A stretch of 64,000 bases of DNA from Erythroxylum novogranatense (GCA_029891385.1 CM057228.1:70385523-70449522), one strand, 5' to 3'; counted from the stretch's first letter, positions 12,850 through 27,260 are shown. The notes: generated by a model from the sequence alone, not told the origin. Numbers and translations are program-made.

Positions 12850-15800
12850 TTAAGTCACAATCATGACTAATTACCTACATATATATGTCAACAAAATAAG
12901 ATTAACAGTTAATAAATTAATAACTAATTTATGGATAAAGTATAATTTAATACATATTTTAATTTATTATTTTCTAATTACCATTATTAATCAAGTATCA
13001 CAATTTCATAAATCAATTAATTAATTATATTTTAACTAATTGATAATATTTTAAATACATGAAATTATATTTTAATTTACTAAATAGTTATTATCATATT
13101 AATTAAATATATTTTAAGAATATGTAATTAAAAAGGAAAAATATTTCAGATATATTAATAATAACATAAGTAATAATTATGTCTTAATAATCATTAATTA
13201 ATTAATTAATAAGATTTGAATAAATTAATTATTTAATTATATATTGATATTAATGAATTATATTTTAATTAAATTTATTTAATCAAGGAATTAAAATAAT
13301 TGTTTTCACATGAGTGACACTTTAGCCACGCCTGTGACTCCTACAATAATAAATTTTCTTTTTATTTTAAGTAACTAATCAATTAATTAATTTTTATTAA
13401 TCAATAATATATTATAATTAGTCAATTAATTATATATATTATATTTAATAAAAATGAGAAATATAAACCCTAATTCTTTTAATTAATTAATGAAGAGATT
13501 AATTGTATTTCAATAAATCAATACTTAATTAATTATTTATTTGTTAAAAAGGCTATAAAATTATATAGGCATTAATTGCCTGTAAAAAGCAAAAACATGC
13601 ATGTCGCATCCATGTAAGACGGTCACACCTGTGTATATTAAGTCACAACTGTGACTACTTACCTACATATGTACATTCATTAATTAATAATTTATTAATA
13701 ATTATTAATTACAACTGAATAAAATTAAATGTTAATGACTAATGATTAATATATAAATAAAGTAGAATTTAAAAATTATTTAATTAATTATATTCTAATT
13801 ACCATTATTAATCAAGTATCACATTTTCATAAAAATAAATTAATTACATTTTAACTAATTGATAATATTTAAATTATGTGAAATTATATTTTAATTTACT
13901 AAATAGTTGTAATTAAAATTAATTACAGATATTTTAAGAATATGTAATTAAAAAGGAAAAACATTTTAGACTACTTAATAATAACATAAGTAATAATTAC
14001 GTGTTAATAATCAATAACTAATTAATTAGTAAGATTTAAAAAATCAATTATTTATTTTTATATTTTATTATGAATAATATTTTAATTAATTTTATTTAAT
14101 TAAGGAATTAAAATAAATCTTTTCACAAGCGTGACACTTAAGTCACTTTTGACCCCTATAATAATAAATTTTATTTTATTTTAATTGAATAATAAATTAA
14201 TTATTTTGTTATTAATCAATAATACACTTAAGTCATGACTATGACTCTTATAATAATAATATTTTATTTTATTTTAAGTAATTAATCAATTAATTAGTTT
14301 GTTATCAATAATATATTATAATTAACCAGTTAATTATATATATTATATTTAATAAGAAATGAGAATTATAAGCCTTATTTCTATTTAATTAATTAAAGAA
14401 TAAATTTTTTATATTTTAATAAATCAATACTTAATTAATTATTTGTTTAATAAAATAATATAAAAATATGTAGGAGTTAATTGCCTGTAGATCGCAACCA
14501 TCCATGGCAATCCCACCAGTGAATAAAATTCCCAAGTAATTTTGAATTTAATCAATCTAACAGCGATTAAATGGATAATTTACTTTTACTTATGCATTTA
14601 TATATGTCCATTTTTCACTGTCTGCTCTCAAGTTGGTTAGTAACGGTCAGACAAGGGTAATCACTCATTCATATTCTTAAACAAGCATTCTAAATACCAA
14701 AGAGTGGGGTGGAAAGGGGAGAAAGCTCTCTGTTCCTAATTTTTCTGTAGCTAGATACTCTGGAATCACGGGAATCCTTAGTTGACTTATCTATGTATAC
14801 ATATATCAATTAATTAATAATATATTAATCATTATTAATTACAACTAAATAAGAATAAATGTTCATGATTAATAATTAATTTATAAATAAAGTATAATTT
14901 AATAAATCATTTAATTTATTATATTCTAATTACCATTACTAATCAAGTATTACATTTTCATAAATCAATTAATTAATTATATTTTAACTAAGCGATAATA
15001 TTTTAATAACACAAAATTATATTTTAATATACTAAATAGTTATAATTAAATTAATTAAAGATATTTTAAAAATATGTAATGAAAAAGGAAAAATATTTCA
15101 AACGCCTTAATAATAACATAAGTAATAATAACGTATTAATAATTAATAAGATTTCAATAAATCAATTATTTTATTATATATTTTATTATGAACTATATTT
15201 TCATTTATTTGTTTAATTAATGATTTAAGAAGTAGATCTTTTCACACGCGTGACACTTAAGTCACACCTATGACTCCTATAATAATATGTTTTTATTTTA
15301 TTTTAATGAAATAATCAATTAATTATATAGGCGTTAATTGTCTGTAAAAAAAGAATATGCACGTCGCAACCATGTATGGCAATCACCCTATGAATATTAA
15401 GTCACAGTGACTACTTACTACATATATCCATTAATTAATTGATAATATATTAATCATTGTTAATTATAACTGAATTTGATGAACAGTTAATTTATAAATA
15501 AATTATAATTTAATAAATCATTTATTTAATTATATGTTGATTATTATGAAATATATTTTAATAAATTTTATTTTACTAAGGAATTAAAATAGATCTTTTC
15601 ACGGGCTTGTGACTCCTATAATGTTAAAATTTTATTTTATTTCAATGAAATAATCAGTTAATTATTTTGTTAATAATCAGTAATATAGTTAAATCACTCT
15701 TGTAACTCCTATAATAATATTATTTTATTTTATTTAAAGTAATTAATCAATTAATTATTTTTATTAATCAATAATATATTATAATTAGTCAATTAATTTT

Positions 15801-18098
15801 TATATATTCTATTTAACAAAAATGAAAATATAAGCACTAATTCTAATTAATTAATTAATTAATAGATTAATGATATTTTAATAAATCAATACCTATTTAT
15901 TTATTTATTTAAAAGATTATAAAATTATATGGGCATTAATTACACGTAAAAAGAAAAAATGCACGTCACAACTATGTATGGTAGTCTTGCTTTTGAATAT
16001 TAAGTCACAAGTGTGACTACTTACCTATATATACATCAATTCATTAATGATAGATTAATCATTATTAATTATAACTGAATAAGATTAATAGTTCATGAGT
16101 AACAATTAATTTATAAATAAATTGTAATTTAATAAATCATTTAATTTATTGTATTATAATTATCATTATTAATCATGTATCACATTTTCATAAATCGATT
16201 AAGTAATTGTATTTTAACTAATTGATAGTATTTTAGTTACATGAAATTATTTTTAATATACTAAATAGTTATAATTAAGTTGATTAAAGATATTTTAAGA
16301 ATATGTAATTAAAAAGGAAAAATATTTTAGACGCATTAAGAATAACATAAGTAATGATTACGCGTTAATAATAAGTAATTAATCAATTAATTAATAAGAT
16401 TTCAAAAATCAATTATTTAATTATATATTGATTATTATGAATTAATTTTATTTAATTAGGAAATTAAAGATAGATCTTTTCATAGACATGACACTTTAGT
16501 CACACTTATCTCCTATAATAATAAATTTTCTTTTATTTTAGATAACTAATTAATTAATTATTTTGTTATTAATCAATAATATATTATAATTAGTCAATCA
16601 ATTATATATATATATCATATTTAATAAAAATGAAAATATAAGCACTAATTCTATTTAATTAATTAATGAATAGATTAACTAGATTTTAATAAATCAACAC
16701 TTAATTAATTAATTATTTATTAAAAAGATTATAAAATTATATAGGAGTTAATTGCACTTAAAAAAACATGCACGTCGCAACTGTGCATGATAGTCGTGCC
16801 CATGAATATTAAGTCACAGGTGTGACTACTTACATACATGTATACATCAATTAATTAATAATATATTAATCATTATTAATTATAATTGAATTAGATGAAC
16901 AATTAATGATTAATAATTAATTTATAAATAAAGTATAATTTAATAAATCATTTATTTAATTATATATTGACTATTATGAAATATATTTTAATAAAATTTA
17001 TTCAATTAAAAATTAAAATTATATCTTTTCATAGGCGTGACACTTAAGTCACGCTGTGACTTCTATAATATTAAGCTTTCATTTTATTTTAATGACATAA
17101 TCAATTAATGATTTTTATTAATCAATAATATAGTTAAGTCACTTGACTCCTATAATAATAATGTTTTATTTTATTTGAAGTAATTAATCATTTTGTTATT
17201 AATCAATAATATACTATAATTAGTCAATCAATTATATATATATATATATATTTTTAATAAAATGAAATTAATTTTATTTAATTAATTAATGAATAGATTA
17301 ATTATATTTTAAGAAATCAATACTTAAGTAATTATTTATTTATTATAAAAAGTTTATAAAATTTTATAGGAGTTAATTGCCTAAAAGAAAAGAACATGCA
17401 CGTCACAACTGTGCATGACAATCATGCATGTGAATATTAAGTCACAATCGTGACTAAATTATCTACATATATACATCAATTAATTAATAATATATTAATC
17501 ATTATTAATTACAACTAAATAAGATTAAACACTAATGATTAATAATTAATTTAAGTATAGTTTAATAAATTTTAATTTATTATTTTCTAATTACCATTAT
17601 TAATCAAGTATCGCATTTTAATTATATTTTAAGTAACGATAATATTTTAATTACATGAAATTATATTTAATTTACTAAATAGTTATAATTAAATTAATTA
17701 AAGATATTTTATGAATATGTAATTAAAAGGAAAAATATTTGGACGCATTAATAATAACATAAGTAATAATTATGTGTTAATAATTAATAATTAATTAATT
17801 AATAAGATTTGAATAAATCAATTATTTAATTATATATTGATTATTATGAAATATGTTTTACTTAAATTTATTTAATTAAGGATTTAAAGAAGATCTTTTC
17901 ACTTTGTATCTCCTATAATAATAAATTTTCTTTTTTAATAACTAATTATATATATATATATTATATTTAATAAAAATGAAAATATAAGCACTAATTCTAT
18001 TTAATTTATTAATTAATAGATTAATAATATTTTGATAAATCAATACTTAGTTATTTATTTATTTATTAAAAGAGATTATAAAATTATATAGGAGTTAG
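12850..18098 (-). repeat. AT-rich satellite array, reverse orientation (right part)
   Basis: Continuation of the reversed satellite after the transposon, starting mid-unit at TTAAGTCACAATCATGAC. Hairpin blocks recur roughly every 800-900 bp, with some shorter intervals (about 600 bp near 15385-15990) caused by deletions. The array stops at about 18098 inside the unit (AAATTATATAGGAGTTA), where the purine-pyrimidine domain begins. No gene is seen. Confidence 0.85.
14523..14790. other. Insertion of unrelated sequence in the satellite
   Basis: About 265 bp of normal-composition DNA interrupting a satellite unit just after CAGTGAATA, replacing the expected TTAAGTCAC...CTACTTACC segment. Satellite resumes at TCTATGTATACATATATC. 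No coding potential, terminal inverted repeat or clear target duplication was found. Confidence 0.55.
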
Positions 18099-19057
18099 TG
18101 TACATATGGTAGTATTATGTGTATCTAGTGTCATCACATAGCACTATATGCATGTATTAACTATGCATACATAATATTACTACTACCATGCATTAGATAT
18201 AGTGTGTATAGGATACACACTATAACATGTATTGTACTAGTACGTGTACATGCATGTATCTAGTATGGTAGTACATATATGTACATGCAATCACCTTATT
18301 AGTGGTGCATTGGTAAACCATAGTTTCCTACTAGATGACTTAGTTCACTATGTCATGTGTAATAATAGTACAAATGTATGTGTACCATTATGTACATAAA
18401 TTATTGTACTAGTATAACATGTATAGTACAAATGTTCATACAAAATAATATTGGTACATTGCTATGGTACACATCATCTAGCGTTTGGTAATAACTTTAT
18501 CTAAAATGTTATGCATACTATTAGTACATGTAATATATGCATGTGTATAATGGTACATATGTACAATATAGTATACATCATAATACTATACTTGTCTACA
18601 TGCACGTGTACACATACATATGTATGTACCACACTATACATATGTAGCATGCCACTATGCTACATGGTAATGTACTACTATAATGCATGTGTACATGCAT
18701 ACTATGATGTGCATATACAATAACATGTGTTACTAGTGTTATACATGCAATGTGTGTACACTATATGCATACACATGCATCATTTATGTATATGGTACCA
18801 TGCTATGCATACATGGCCCACGTGTTATACACCATTTACTATACATACCTATATACATACTTAAGTATAATATACATTGTGTATACCATAGTATGTATTA
18901 CTTAGTAATGTATACCATGCACATACATTATATATGCATATAGTTACCTATATTACCATAGGTAACTATTGTACACTATTAGTCATACCATAGCTAATGT
19001 GTACAAGCATGTGTATAGTACACAATGTATACTATGGTGAGTATGTACGTATAATTA

Positions 19058-19110
19058 AATTATATGGTTATATAGGTACTATTATATGGTACCTATATAA
19101 CCATATAATT
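19058..19110. repeat. Perfect inverted repeat, 22-bp arms, 9-base loop
   Basis: Arms are 19058-19079 and 19089-19110, exact reverse complements (starting AATTATATGG and ending CCATATAATT). Confidence 0.9.
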
Positions 19111-19330
19111 ATTGTTATAACTATGTCATACTAATGGCATACTCATGTAACATGTAATGGTATACATGCACAATTGCATGGTACCTATCTTTGTAATGTA
19201 CATACCATTAGTTATATAATGTATTAATAGTACATAATGTACATGCATGTGTACTAGTACCATGATATGGTAACAATGTATATGTATGTTATGGTCACAC
19301 ATATGTAACTATATCACATATGCAATATAC

Positions 19331-19403
19331 TATACACATGCATAGTATAGTATATGCTACCATAATACACATGGTAGCATATACTATACTATGCATGTGT
19401 ATA
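19331..19403. repeat. Perfect inverted repeat, 33-bp arms, 7-base loop
   Basis: Arms are 19331-19363 and 19371-19403, exact reverse complements (starting TATACACATGC and ending GCATGTGTATA). This is the longest perfect hairpin I found in the domain. Confidence 0.92.
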
Positions 19404-20355
19404 CTAGCATAGTGCATAGACTGTAGCATAGTACATACTATTCATATAGGGTATACAACTATAGTGCATTACAAATAACTAGTGTAGTACATATACGTGG
19501 TGTATGTATAACTATGCACACTATGTACACATCAAATTATGTATGATTCCTATACTCACCATGTATGGTAATACTATGTGTATCCATATAGTAGTTACAT
19601 TAACACATGCAATGACTATTAATAGTAGCATATGCATATGTACTACAATGTCTATCCATGCAACATTATGTATGTATGTTATGCATTACACTTGTACGGG
19701 TTCACATAACACTATGGTTACCGATAGTGTACATATGTTTAACTAATTTGTATGCACATGATACCATGTATACATGCATAATACAACACTACACAATGCA
19801 TTACTATGCAATATGGTACATTTTGAGATTGTACACATTACTAAATTTTGAGTTTATCAATTATCACTTTAATTGTTATATGCACATAGTCTATACCACT
19901 ATGCATGTATACACTACTATGCACATATGTAACTATACACGTGCAACACTATATATAGTACATATCCATGCATAGACTAGTGTTGTGGTATAATTATAAC
20001 ATAATTTTGTAGTGCATGTATACCATGGTAATAACAAATGCATATTATGAGTAGTACTATTGCATGCATAGTATATGCACATCCCAAATAAGTACTTTAT
20101 GCGTGCATATAGTTAATGCATACCATATATGTAACAAGCATGCATATGCATACATTGCATAGTTATGGTAATCTGCATGTGTATATTAGTATTAGCACAT
20201 ACATTATGTATTACGCATAATGTACTATGTGTGTATATGGTACCATATTAATGATATTATGCATACATCCCATTTATGCACGTATGTTAACCCGTACAAT
20301 GAATAGTAGTGTAGGTACATACATATGTATGTGTACACTATGTACTATATGCATT

Positions 20356-20590
20356 ATATCTATACACTATACAATGTGAATAGTTATGTTATAACTAACA
20401 TAACTATACATATTGTATAGTGCATACCATGGTACATGTACCGTATGTATAATAGTGGTATGCACTATATGTGTAATATCATGTACATGTACATAGTATG
20501 CATACCATGCATTGCATACGGTATGTTATCAGTATGTATACATGGTCATGTACGGGTAATACAATACAATTGTATTTACATACCACTATG
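20356..20590 (+). repeat. 235-bp segment duplicated at 55484-55718 (first copy)
   Basis: Ungapped direct match to 55484-55718 with only scattered substitutions. It begins ATATCTATACACTATAC and ends CCACTATG. It contains a near-perfect hairpin at 20361-20426 (31-bp arms with about 3 mismatches, 4-base loop). Confidence 0.9.
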
Positions 20591-21000
20591 CGATTACATG
20601 CATATAATTGGTTATGCATACGTGTGTATCATAGTACATGCTATACACATATACTATGTACATGCATGTGTACTATGAATGGTATATTATAGGTACCATA
20701 CATGTGGGTTTGCCATAGTATGCATATGCACTAACATATATGGTGCACATACACCAATGTAGTCATGCATATTATTATATATTAAAAACACACTATGTTA
20801 GTGCTATGTATAGTGGTGCACATATGCATAGTACGTATGCATGGTACTATGTAGTCATGCGTATGCATATGTACACGGTTATACTATTATACACAGTATG
20901 GTAGGATATGACGAGTATACTATGTGTCATATGGGTGCCAATATGCATAGTGACTATTACCCACATGTTATGCAATGAGCTAATATGAACCATAATAGTG

Positions 21001-21062
21001 CACATGTACATAGCATAGTGTATGGTAACTATGCTATTACCACACTATGCTATGTACATGTG
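21001..21062. repeat. Perfect inverted repeat, 21-bp arms, 20-base loop
   Basis: Arms are 21001-21021 (CACATGTACATAG...) and 21042-21062 (...CTATGTACATGTG), exact reverse complements. Confidence 0.9.
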
Positions 21063-22302
21063 TGTGTGTGGTACCATGCGTGTATAGTTACTTGTGTATA
21101 TATATTGGTACATGCATACTAGTATGTACAATAGCATACATGACTATGCATGGTATACATATGGTACTACATTCATGCACATAGTACATTACCATAACGT
21201 ATACTGGTACTAGTGTAACAATATGTGTAGTACAGTATTAGCATATGTATATATGCTAATATATTGTATAGTATGCATAACACATAGTAGTATATGTATG
21301 AATAATGTACATCGTGTACCACATATAATACACTATGTACATTATTGATACATATAGTAGTGTAATAGTCTAAGCTATGCATATATGTGTATTATGCATT
21401 TACACAATACACATATATGGTACACTATGCCAATGTACATGTATTGCTACCAATTGTACATGTATTATTATGGTGTACGCAAGTGAGTAATGGTAGCATG
21501 CATGGTAACATGTATAACTATTAAATAGTGTACTATGGTAACGTGATATAGTATATATATAGTATGTATTCACACTAGTATATGTGCATGCAATGTGTAT
21601 ACCCAATAGTGCACTATTATAGTTGCTAGTACACATAACATATACGCACATAATGGAATAACATTCAGTTATGCATATGGTACCCAATTGTATAGTGTGT
21701 AACACTATTACCAATTGTAGTACTATATGGTCCACTAAAGGCACCATGGTATAGTGTGCATATGGTACTAATACACACTATGGGTATACACTATTATGTA
21801 TAATAGCATATTGTATACACTGTAGATGTGGGTAATAATAGCTTGTGCACCATGTATATTATGGTACCATATGCACCATATACCGGTAACTATATGTGTA
21901 TGTACCATCATACTAGTGTTAGTGTTCAATAGTTACCATGCATACTTGGTATAATATGTATGTAAACATGCATGTGTACGTATTCATGTCTACATTTTGA
22001 GTGAATGTGCAGTATATAACTATACACTATATGCATAGTGTACTATTATGTGCATGTACACATTCACATGCATACTATAATGCCATGTGTATTAGTGTAT
22101 AGTTAACATTACTATTACCATGCAGTGTGTACTGAACACAATCATATGCATGTGTATGTGAGGTAGTACATACTTGCATGCCTAAATGTTATAATACATA
22201 GACATACTGAATAGATATACAAGTGTACCATAGTGATGTGTATTCAATAGTGTAGTAGATTATTGTAACACTCAGTGGTACTAACCATAGTGTACCATAC
22301 TG

Positions 22303-22356
22303 TAGCGGTAATAATGCATTCATGACATTTTCATAACTTTAGCTATCTCCAAAATG
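22303..22356 (+). repeat. Non-alternating 54-bp island, repeated at 25632-25685
   Basis: An island containing CATTTTCATAACTTTAGC and CTATCTCCAAAATG, of different composition from the domain. A second copy at 25632-25685 matches 50 of 54 positions with no gap. A decayed version (GGTAATAACTTTATCTAAAATG) lies near 18487. Confidence 0.85.
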
Positions 22357-22521
22357 ACAATATACTGTATATACTATAGTATATTGTGCACATGTATAAC
22401 ATAATGCATGGTAGATATACCACGTGCATATATATTAGCATAGTACTGTATGTATATAGTATGCAATGTATATATGTATTGTGTATTGGTACAACTATGC
22501 AATGTATAGTATGCATATACA

Positions 22522-22707
22522 CAGGGACGGAGCCAAACTCAACTCTAAGGGGGGGCTAGGGGCCAACATCTAAAGGGCGCACTTATATTTTTAAGGAGGC
22601 CACTTATATTTGTAATTTTAAAAATTTTAATTATATAGGTAATTTAAAAAAAATATTTGAAAGTGGGTGCCATAGCCCCCCCTCCCCATAACATGGCTCC
22701 GTCCCTG
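22522..22707. mobile_element. hAT-type MITE, 186 bp
   Basis: Starts CAGGGACGGAGCCA and ends with its exact reverse complement TGGCTCCGTCCCTG (14-bp perfect terminal inverted repeats). It is flanked by a perfect 8-bp target duplication CATATACA at 22514-22521 and 22708-22715. The CAGGG terminus and 8-bp duplication are typical of hAT elements. The interior (CTAAGGGGGGGCTAGGGGCC, AT-rich middle) has no coding capacity, so it is non-autonomous. Confidence 0.95.
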
Positions 22708-24607
22708 CATATACATTGCATGTTATATATGTATATTACATATATGGTACATAATACTTGTGTATAGTTATACATATGTGCACATGCATAACTGAATGTT
22801 ATTCCATAGTGTGTACACATGCAACATGGTAAATATGTGCCATATGTGTATAATGCACACCATGTAATGTATACCCAAGTATAGTATAACTATAGACATG
22901 TATAATACATGCACACTATGCACATGTGATACAACCATATGTATAGTGCACATGTGTACTAGTATGCATAGTACACCATGCATATCAGTACTATGCATTG
23001 TGCCATAGGGTATATATTAATACATAGCTGAAGTAATAATATCTATGCATAATACCATTTAGATTGAATATTAACTAGTATGTTACTACCATAGTGATGT
23101 GTACATAAAAGGATTGGTTATATAATACCACACTACTATACAATGGTAGTGGTAGTGGTATACAATGATAGAAAAAGTACCAAACCTTATGTAACCACCA
23201 TAATATGCTAGTACATATGTGATAAACATGACAGTATGACACCATATGCACGTGTCACATGCATGTAATTATATGCATACATGTGTAACAATTCTTGGTA
23301 ATAGTTATGCACACTATGTAGAACATGTGCATAACAATTATTATATGTGTATAAAAATTGTTACACAAGCGTACATGGTGCAAGTTGTACCCACTCACCC
23401 CTATTATATGCATTTAACTCAATGGCATATACACACACAATGTGTAACATATGTATGTATACTATATTGGTTAGTGGGTGCACATAATGCATAGGGTATA
23501 ACTATATGTGCACTACTATAATACATGGTGTGCTAGTACACCAAGAGTATAGTTGTACTAGTACATGTGACTACACATAGTGTATATACATGGTGGCATA
23601 GTATTGGTACATATGCTTGTGTGCATAATGGTTATAATCACATGTACAAATACCAATAGTGGATACTTAGTGGTGTAAATACCATAGTTACAATTGGCAT
23701 ACTACAGTATGGATACATAATATGGTATGCAAGTAAATACATATGTAGTATGCAAGTAAACATATATGTGGTATGGTAACTATAATTATGTATGACACAC
23801 GTGCACATACAATTGTATAATAAAGTAGTACATGATGCCAATGTACACATATTCCAACATATAACATGTAGCCATTGCATATTATTACAATGTGTGCATA
23901 TAGTATGGTACGTGTACTGTACATAGTGTGGTACATATGGTACACATATAATAGTGCATGTTATGTATAGTGCATACACATATGTACAATTGTATATATG
24001 GTATACACATGTGTAGTCATCACGATAATGCAATGTGTACATGGTAACATAGTACATATATACTACACTATGTATGTGTACATCAACAATGTGTGTACAT
24101 AGTATGTGTACTATATGTTCCAATTGCATAGACACGTGTGATTATCACACGTGACATGGTAGTTAGTGTAATATTACTATAGTATACATACCATGTGCAT
24201 ATAGGTGCATTGTACACCCATATATGGTACTACATTGTTATATATGGCACCAATGGTATAGTGTATTATGTTACAATGCATGCTACATGTAACTATGCGC
24301 ATAATACCATCACTATAACATATAACATCACTATGTATTGGTACTTGATACATTGCCATGAGATGATATGTTATACACATGTTATATGACATGCACATAT
24401 TATGCAATGTATGTTAACTATAACATGGTATCAAAATAGTAATATGCCATCATTTACAATAATGAGTTAGTATATTATGCATGGCTATTACTTGTCCAAT
24501 AATGTGCACTATAGCATGGATCGTACTATATGTTATATAGTATCATGCACGTGCATAATAGTTGTGTAACATATTATGGTACATGTATATGCATATGGTA
24601 CCATAGT

Positions 24608-24665
24608 CATGTCATACAATGTGTGCATGTACCAATGTGTCAATATGCACACATTGTATGACATG
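24608..24665. repeat. Perfect inverted repeat, 21-bp arms, 16-base loop
   Basis: Arms are 24608-24628 (CATGTCATACAATG...) and 24645-24665 (...CATTGTATGACATG), exact reverse complements. Confidence 0.9.
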
Positions 24666-25120
24666 TTAAGAATGGTACACATGCATTTGTGCAAGTGTAC
24701 ATAACTATACAATAATGGTACATAAATGGAGAATGTAACATACTAGTGGTACATATGTATACATAAATAATGTCATAGCATATTGATGGTACCATAGCTA
24801 TGGTACATATGTATAATACATATACATACTATGGTAACACATATAGTGTATATAACTATACACTAACTATTGTAATTATTAGTCATGGTTATTATACATA
24901 TGGTATGTATTATGGGAGTACATACTAAGTATAAATGAATGCATGCATAATGGTGCATACCATACATGTCTATGCACTATTATACATGTGCATTATGGCA
25001 AGTATGTACTAACAACTGGTAATTGACACTGATGTACCATTGTACATGTATACAAGGTGCGTAATAGCTATACACTAAACATGCAATGTATACTATGGTG
25101 TTCCCTAGCATATGTATACA

Positions 25121-25183
25121 ATATTATACATGCACACTAGTGTATGTTATGCATCATTATACACTAGTGTGCATGTATAATAT
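25121..25183. repeat. Perfect inverted repeat, 25-bp arms, 13-base loop
   Basis: Arms are 25121-25145 (ATATTATACATGC...) and 25159-25183 (...GCATGTATAATAT), exact reverse complements. Confidence 0.9.
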
Positions 25184-25631
25184 GCTATTTTTATAATTAG
25201 TGTATACGTGATGATACACTAATGTAGTCATATCCTACCATATTGTGTAACATATGTACTGGTATTAAACATGCATACAATAACTATAGGTGTACATTAC
25301 TCACCAATGTACATACTACACATATACCATGGTACTACTATGTTGCCATGTGATGTACCATACTATGGTTAGTGCTATTAGTGATGTATGTACTATATGC
25401 ATACCCCAAGTCATGTAGTATGTACACTATGGTATATATACCATGCCAATTATAACACACTATACATATATAATGCCAAGTGTAGCATTATACAATAGTG
25501 CATGTTATATAACATGTGTATTAGGAACTATAGTGCATGGTACTATACCAAGTAATATGTTGGAATTGTGCACAATGGTACCATGCTATGCATAACTACA
25601 TGGTGTATTTGGTACACATCACTATGTACTA

Positions 25632-25685
25632 TAGTGGTAATAATGCATTCGTGGCATTTTCATAACTTTATCTATCTCCAAAATG
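25632..25685 (+). repeat. Second copy of the 54-bp island
   Basis: Matches 22303-22356 at 50 of 54 positions without gaps, including the TCATAACTTTA...CTATCTCCAAAATG core. Confidence 0.85.
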
Positions 25686-27035
25686 TAGACATCATGTACT
25701 ATATCATGTCAATACATATGTGTACTACATAATTTATCACATGTAGTTCGTACAAATGCATACATGTATGGACATTATGTATCCATATGTTAACTCAACT
25801 AATATAGTATAGTGTACCATCACATGCATTGGTATAACAATGTGCCATTATAATTTACTAACATATACATGGCACTAACTAATTATACTCATATACATAT
25901 GTATACTTGGTGCATACTATATGTTAATAGCATAATGGTTACATATGCTACTATAGTATATACATATGTATAGTTACCATGCATTAGTACAATTGAGTAT
26001 AGTATGATATATAGTATAACCACTATGGTATGTATTAACATACTATTGCATGCATAATACATACACACTATGCATATATGTGTACATACACATATGTGGT
26101 ACTATGCTTATTATGTATCATATTATAGCATACTACATGCTATGCATAGCATTATATGCATAGCATAGTAGTGTACACTATACATATGCATATGTATTAT
26201 TGTATAATGCACATAAATACTATAATGCACATATGGTTGTGTAATGAGTATGCATGTACTATACCTACCATACTAGTACCATGCATAGCTACATCATAGT
26301 ACATGCTACATGTATGCATATACCATATGTTATATAACATAGTGTGTTATAATTATAATGCGTGTATGGTATACATGTGTACCATATGTATACTATGCTA
26401 TATTGTTGGACCCCGAATTTTTTTATGATGTTATTAAATTGTGTTAATTATGTGTTTATGCCTTAGTTTGATTAAATTGAGAGGATTAGTGGATAATTGC
26501 AGTTTTTTAATGTGGTGTAAATGAGAATTATAGGATAAGAATATATGAGGGCATTTTGGGAAGATTGCTTGAGGTGGAGTGATTTAGGCTTGTCTAGGAG
26601 GGGTAAGTTGGTCTTTAGACTTAAGAAAGAGTTAGAAAGAATTAGAAGAAAGAAAGGAAGAAAAGAAAAGAAGGAGAAAGGAGAAGAGGAAGGTGTCGTA
26701 GCTTGAAGAAGAAGAAGAGGAAAGGAGAGTTTTGTGAAGCTAGTGATTTCCGATAGATTCGAAGTGTTTCCGGGTAAGTTTAACTTCATTTCTTTGTATT
26801 GTGGTTAGATTTAACCCTAAGATGGATTGATTATGTGATAATCGATGGTTTAGGATTTTAGGGCAAAAATGGTTAGATTTCTTTGGGTTGATGATTCTGT
26901 GCAAGTTTTTGAGTTGCTACTGGGTTAGAAATGTAATGTAGGACTTGATCTAAGGTTTAGATGTGTTGTATTTGGAAAAGGGAATGGATTGAAGTTGGAA
27001 AATGCTAGAAATCGGGTTTTGGAGTCGTTCTCCAG

Positions 27036-27260
27036 GCCCGCACGTCGCGACGTGCGTATAAACACGCCGCGACGTGCGAGTTCGTTGCGACGTGTAATAA
27101 TTAAATTCGTCGCGACGAGCGAGAAAGCGTTTGTTGTGACGTGCAAACTTTCGTCCGTCGTGACATACGAGTAGGTTTGGCACACTGCGACGAGCCTGGT
27201 CTTCGCCGCGGCGAGCTCGAGTCATTCGCCGCGGCGAGCGTACCTTCGCCGCGGTGAACC
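27036..27260. repeat. CpG-rich palindromic module in the LTR of element C
   Basis: A 225-bp block dense in short self-complementary GC motifs: the 16-bp perfect palindrome GCACGTCGCGACGTGC (27040-27055), GCCGCGACGTGC, CGTCGCGACG and repeated CGCCGCGGCGAGC. It contrasts sharply with the AT-rich LTR around it. The counterpart in the 3' LTR (52083-52264) is about 43 bp shorter and scrambled. The same kind of module is present in element B. Confidence 0.85.

Larger units (their letters stand above)
18099..26403. repeat. Alternating purine-pyrimidine, hairpin-rich domain (left part)
   Basis: About 8.3 kb built almost wholly from CA/TG/AC/GT/AT/TA/GC steps (strings such as ATGCATAC, TGTACATG, CATATG). 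GA and TC steps are rare: I count 2 in the three 60-base lines at 18961, 19021 and 19321. Homopolymer runs are short. Several perfect inverted repeats with 21-33 bp arms occur. Open frames of 60-165 codons on both strands here are composition artefacts rich in Met, Tyr, His, Cys, Thr, Val and Ile. I recognise no gene. The same sequence resumes at 53590 after the retrotransposon nest. Confidence 0.85.

Noticed and set aside
12461..12853. A 130-codon plus-strand frame at the right end of the PIF element, with antisense frames of 84 and 95 codons.
   Set aside because: No recognisable domain; the frame runs through hairpins and into the satellite boundary, and both strands are open, so it looks like transposon leader sequence. 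A decayed Myb-like ORF1 cannot be excluded.
1..18098. Regularly spaced short palindromes resembling a CRISPR array.
   Set aside because: The spacing is about 900 bp of conserved satellite, not short unique spacers, and the context is a plant genome.
18511..24407. Many open frames of 60-165 codons on both strands, rich in Met, Tyr, His, Cys, Val, Ile and Thr.
   Set aside because: They follow from the alternating purine-pyrimidine composition, overlap on both strands, show no domain or membrane-protein pattern consistent between copies, and lie among hairpins.
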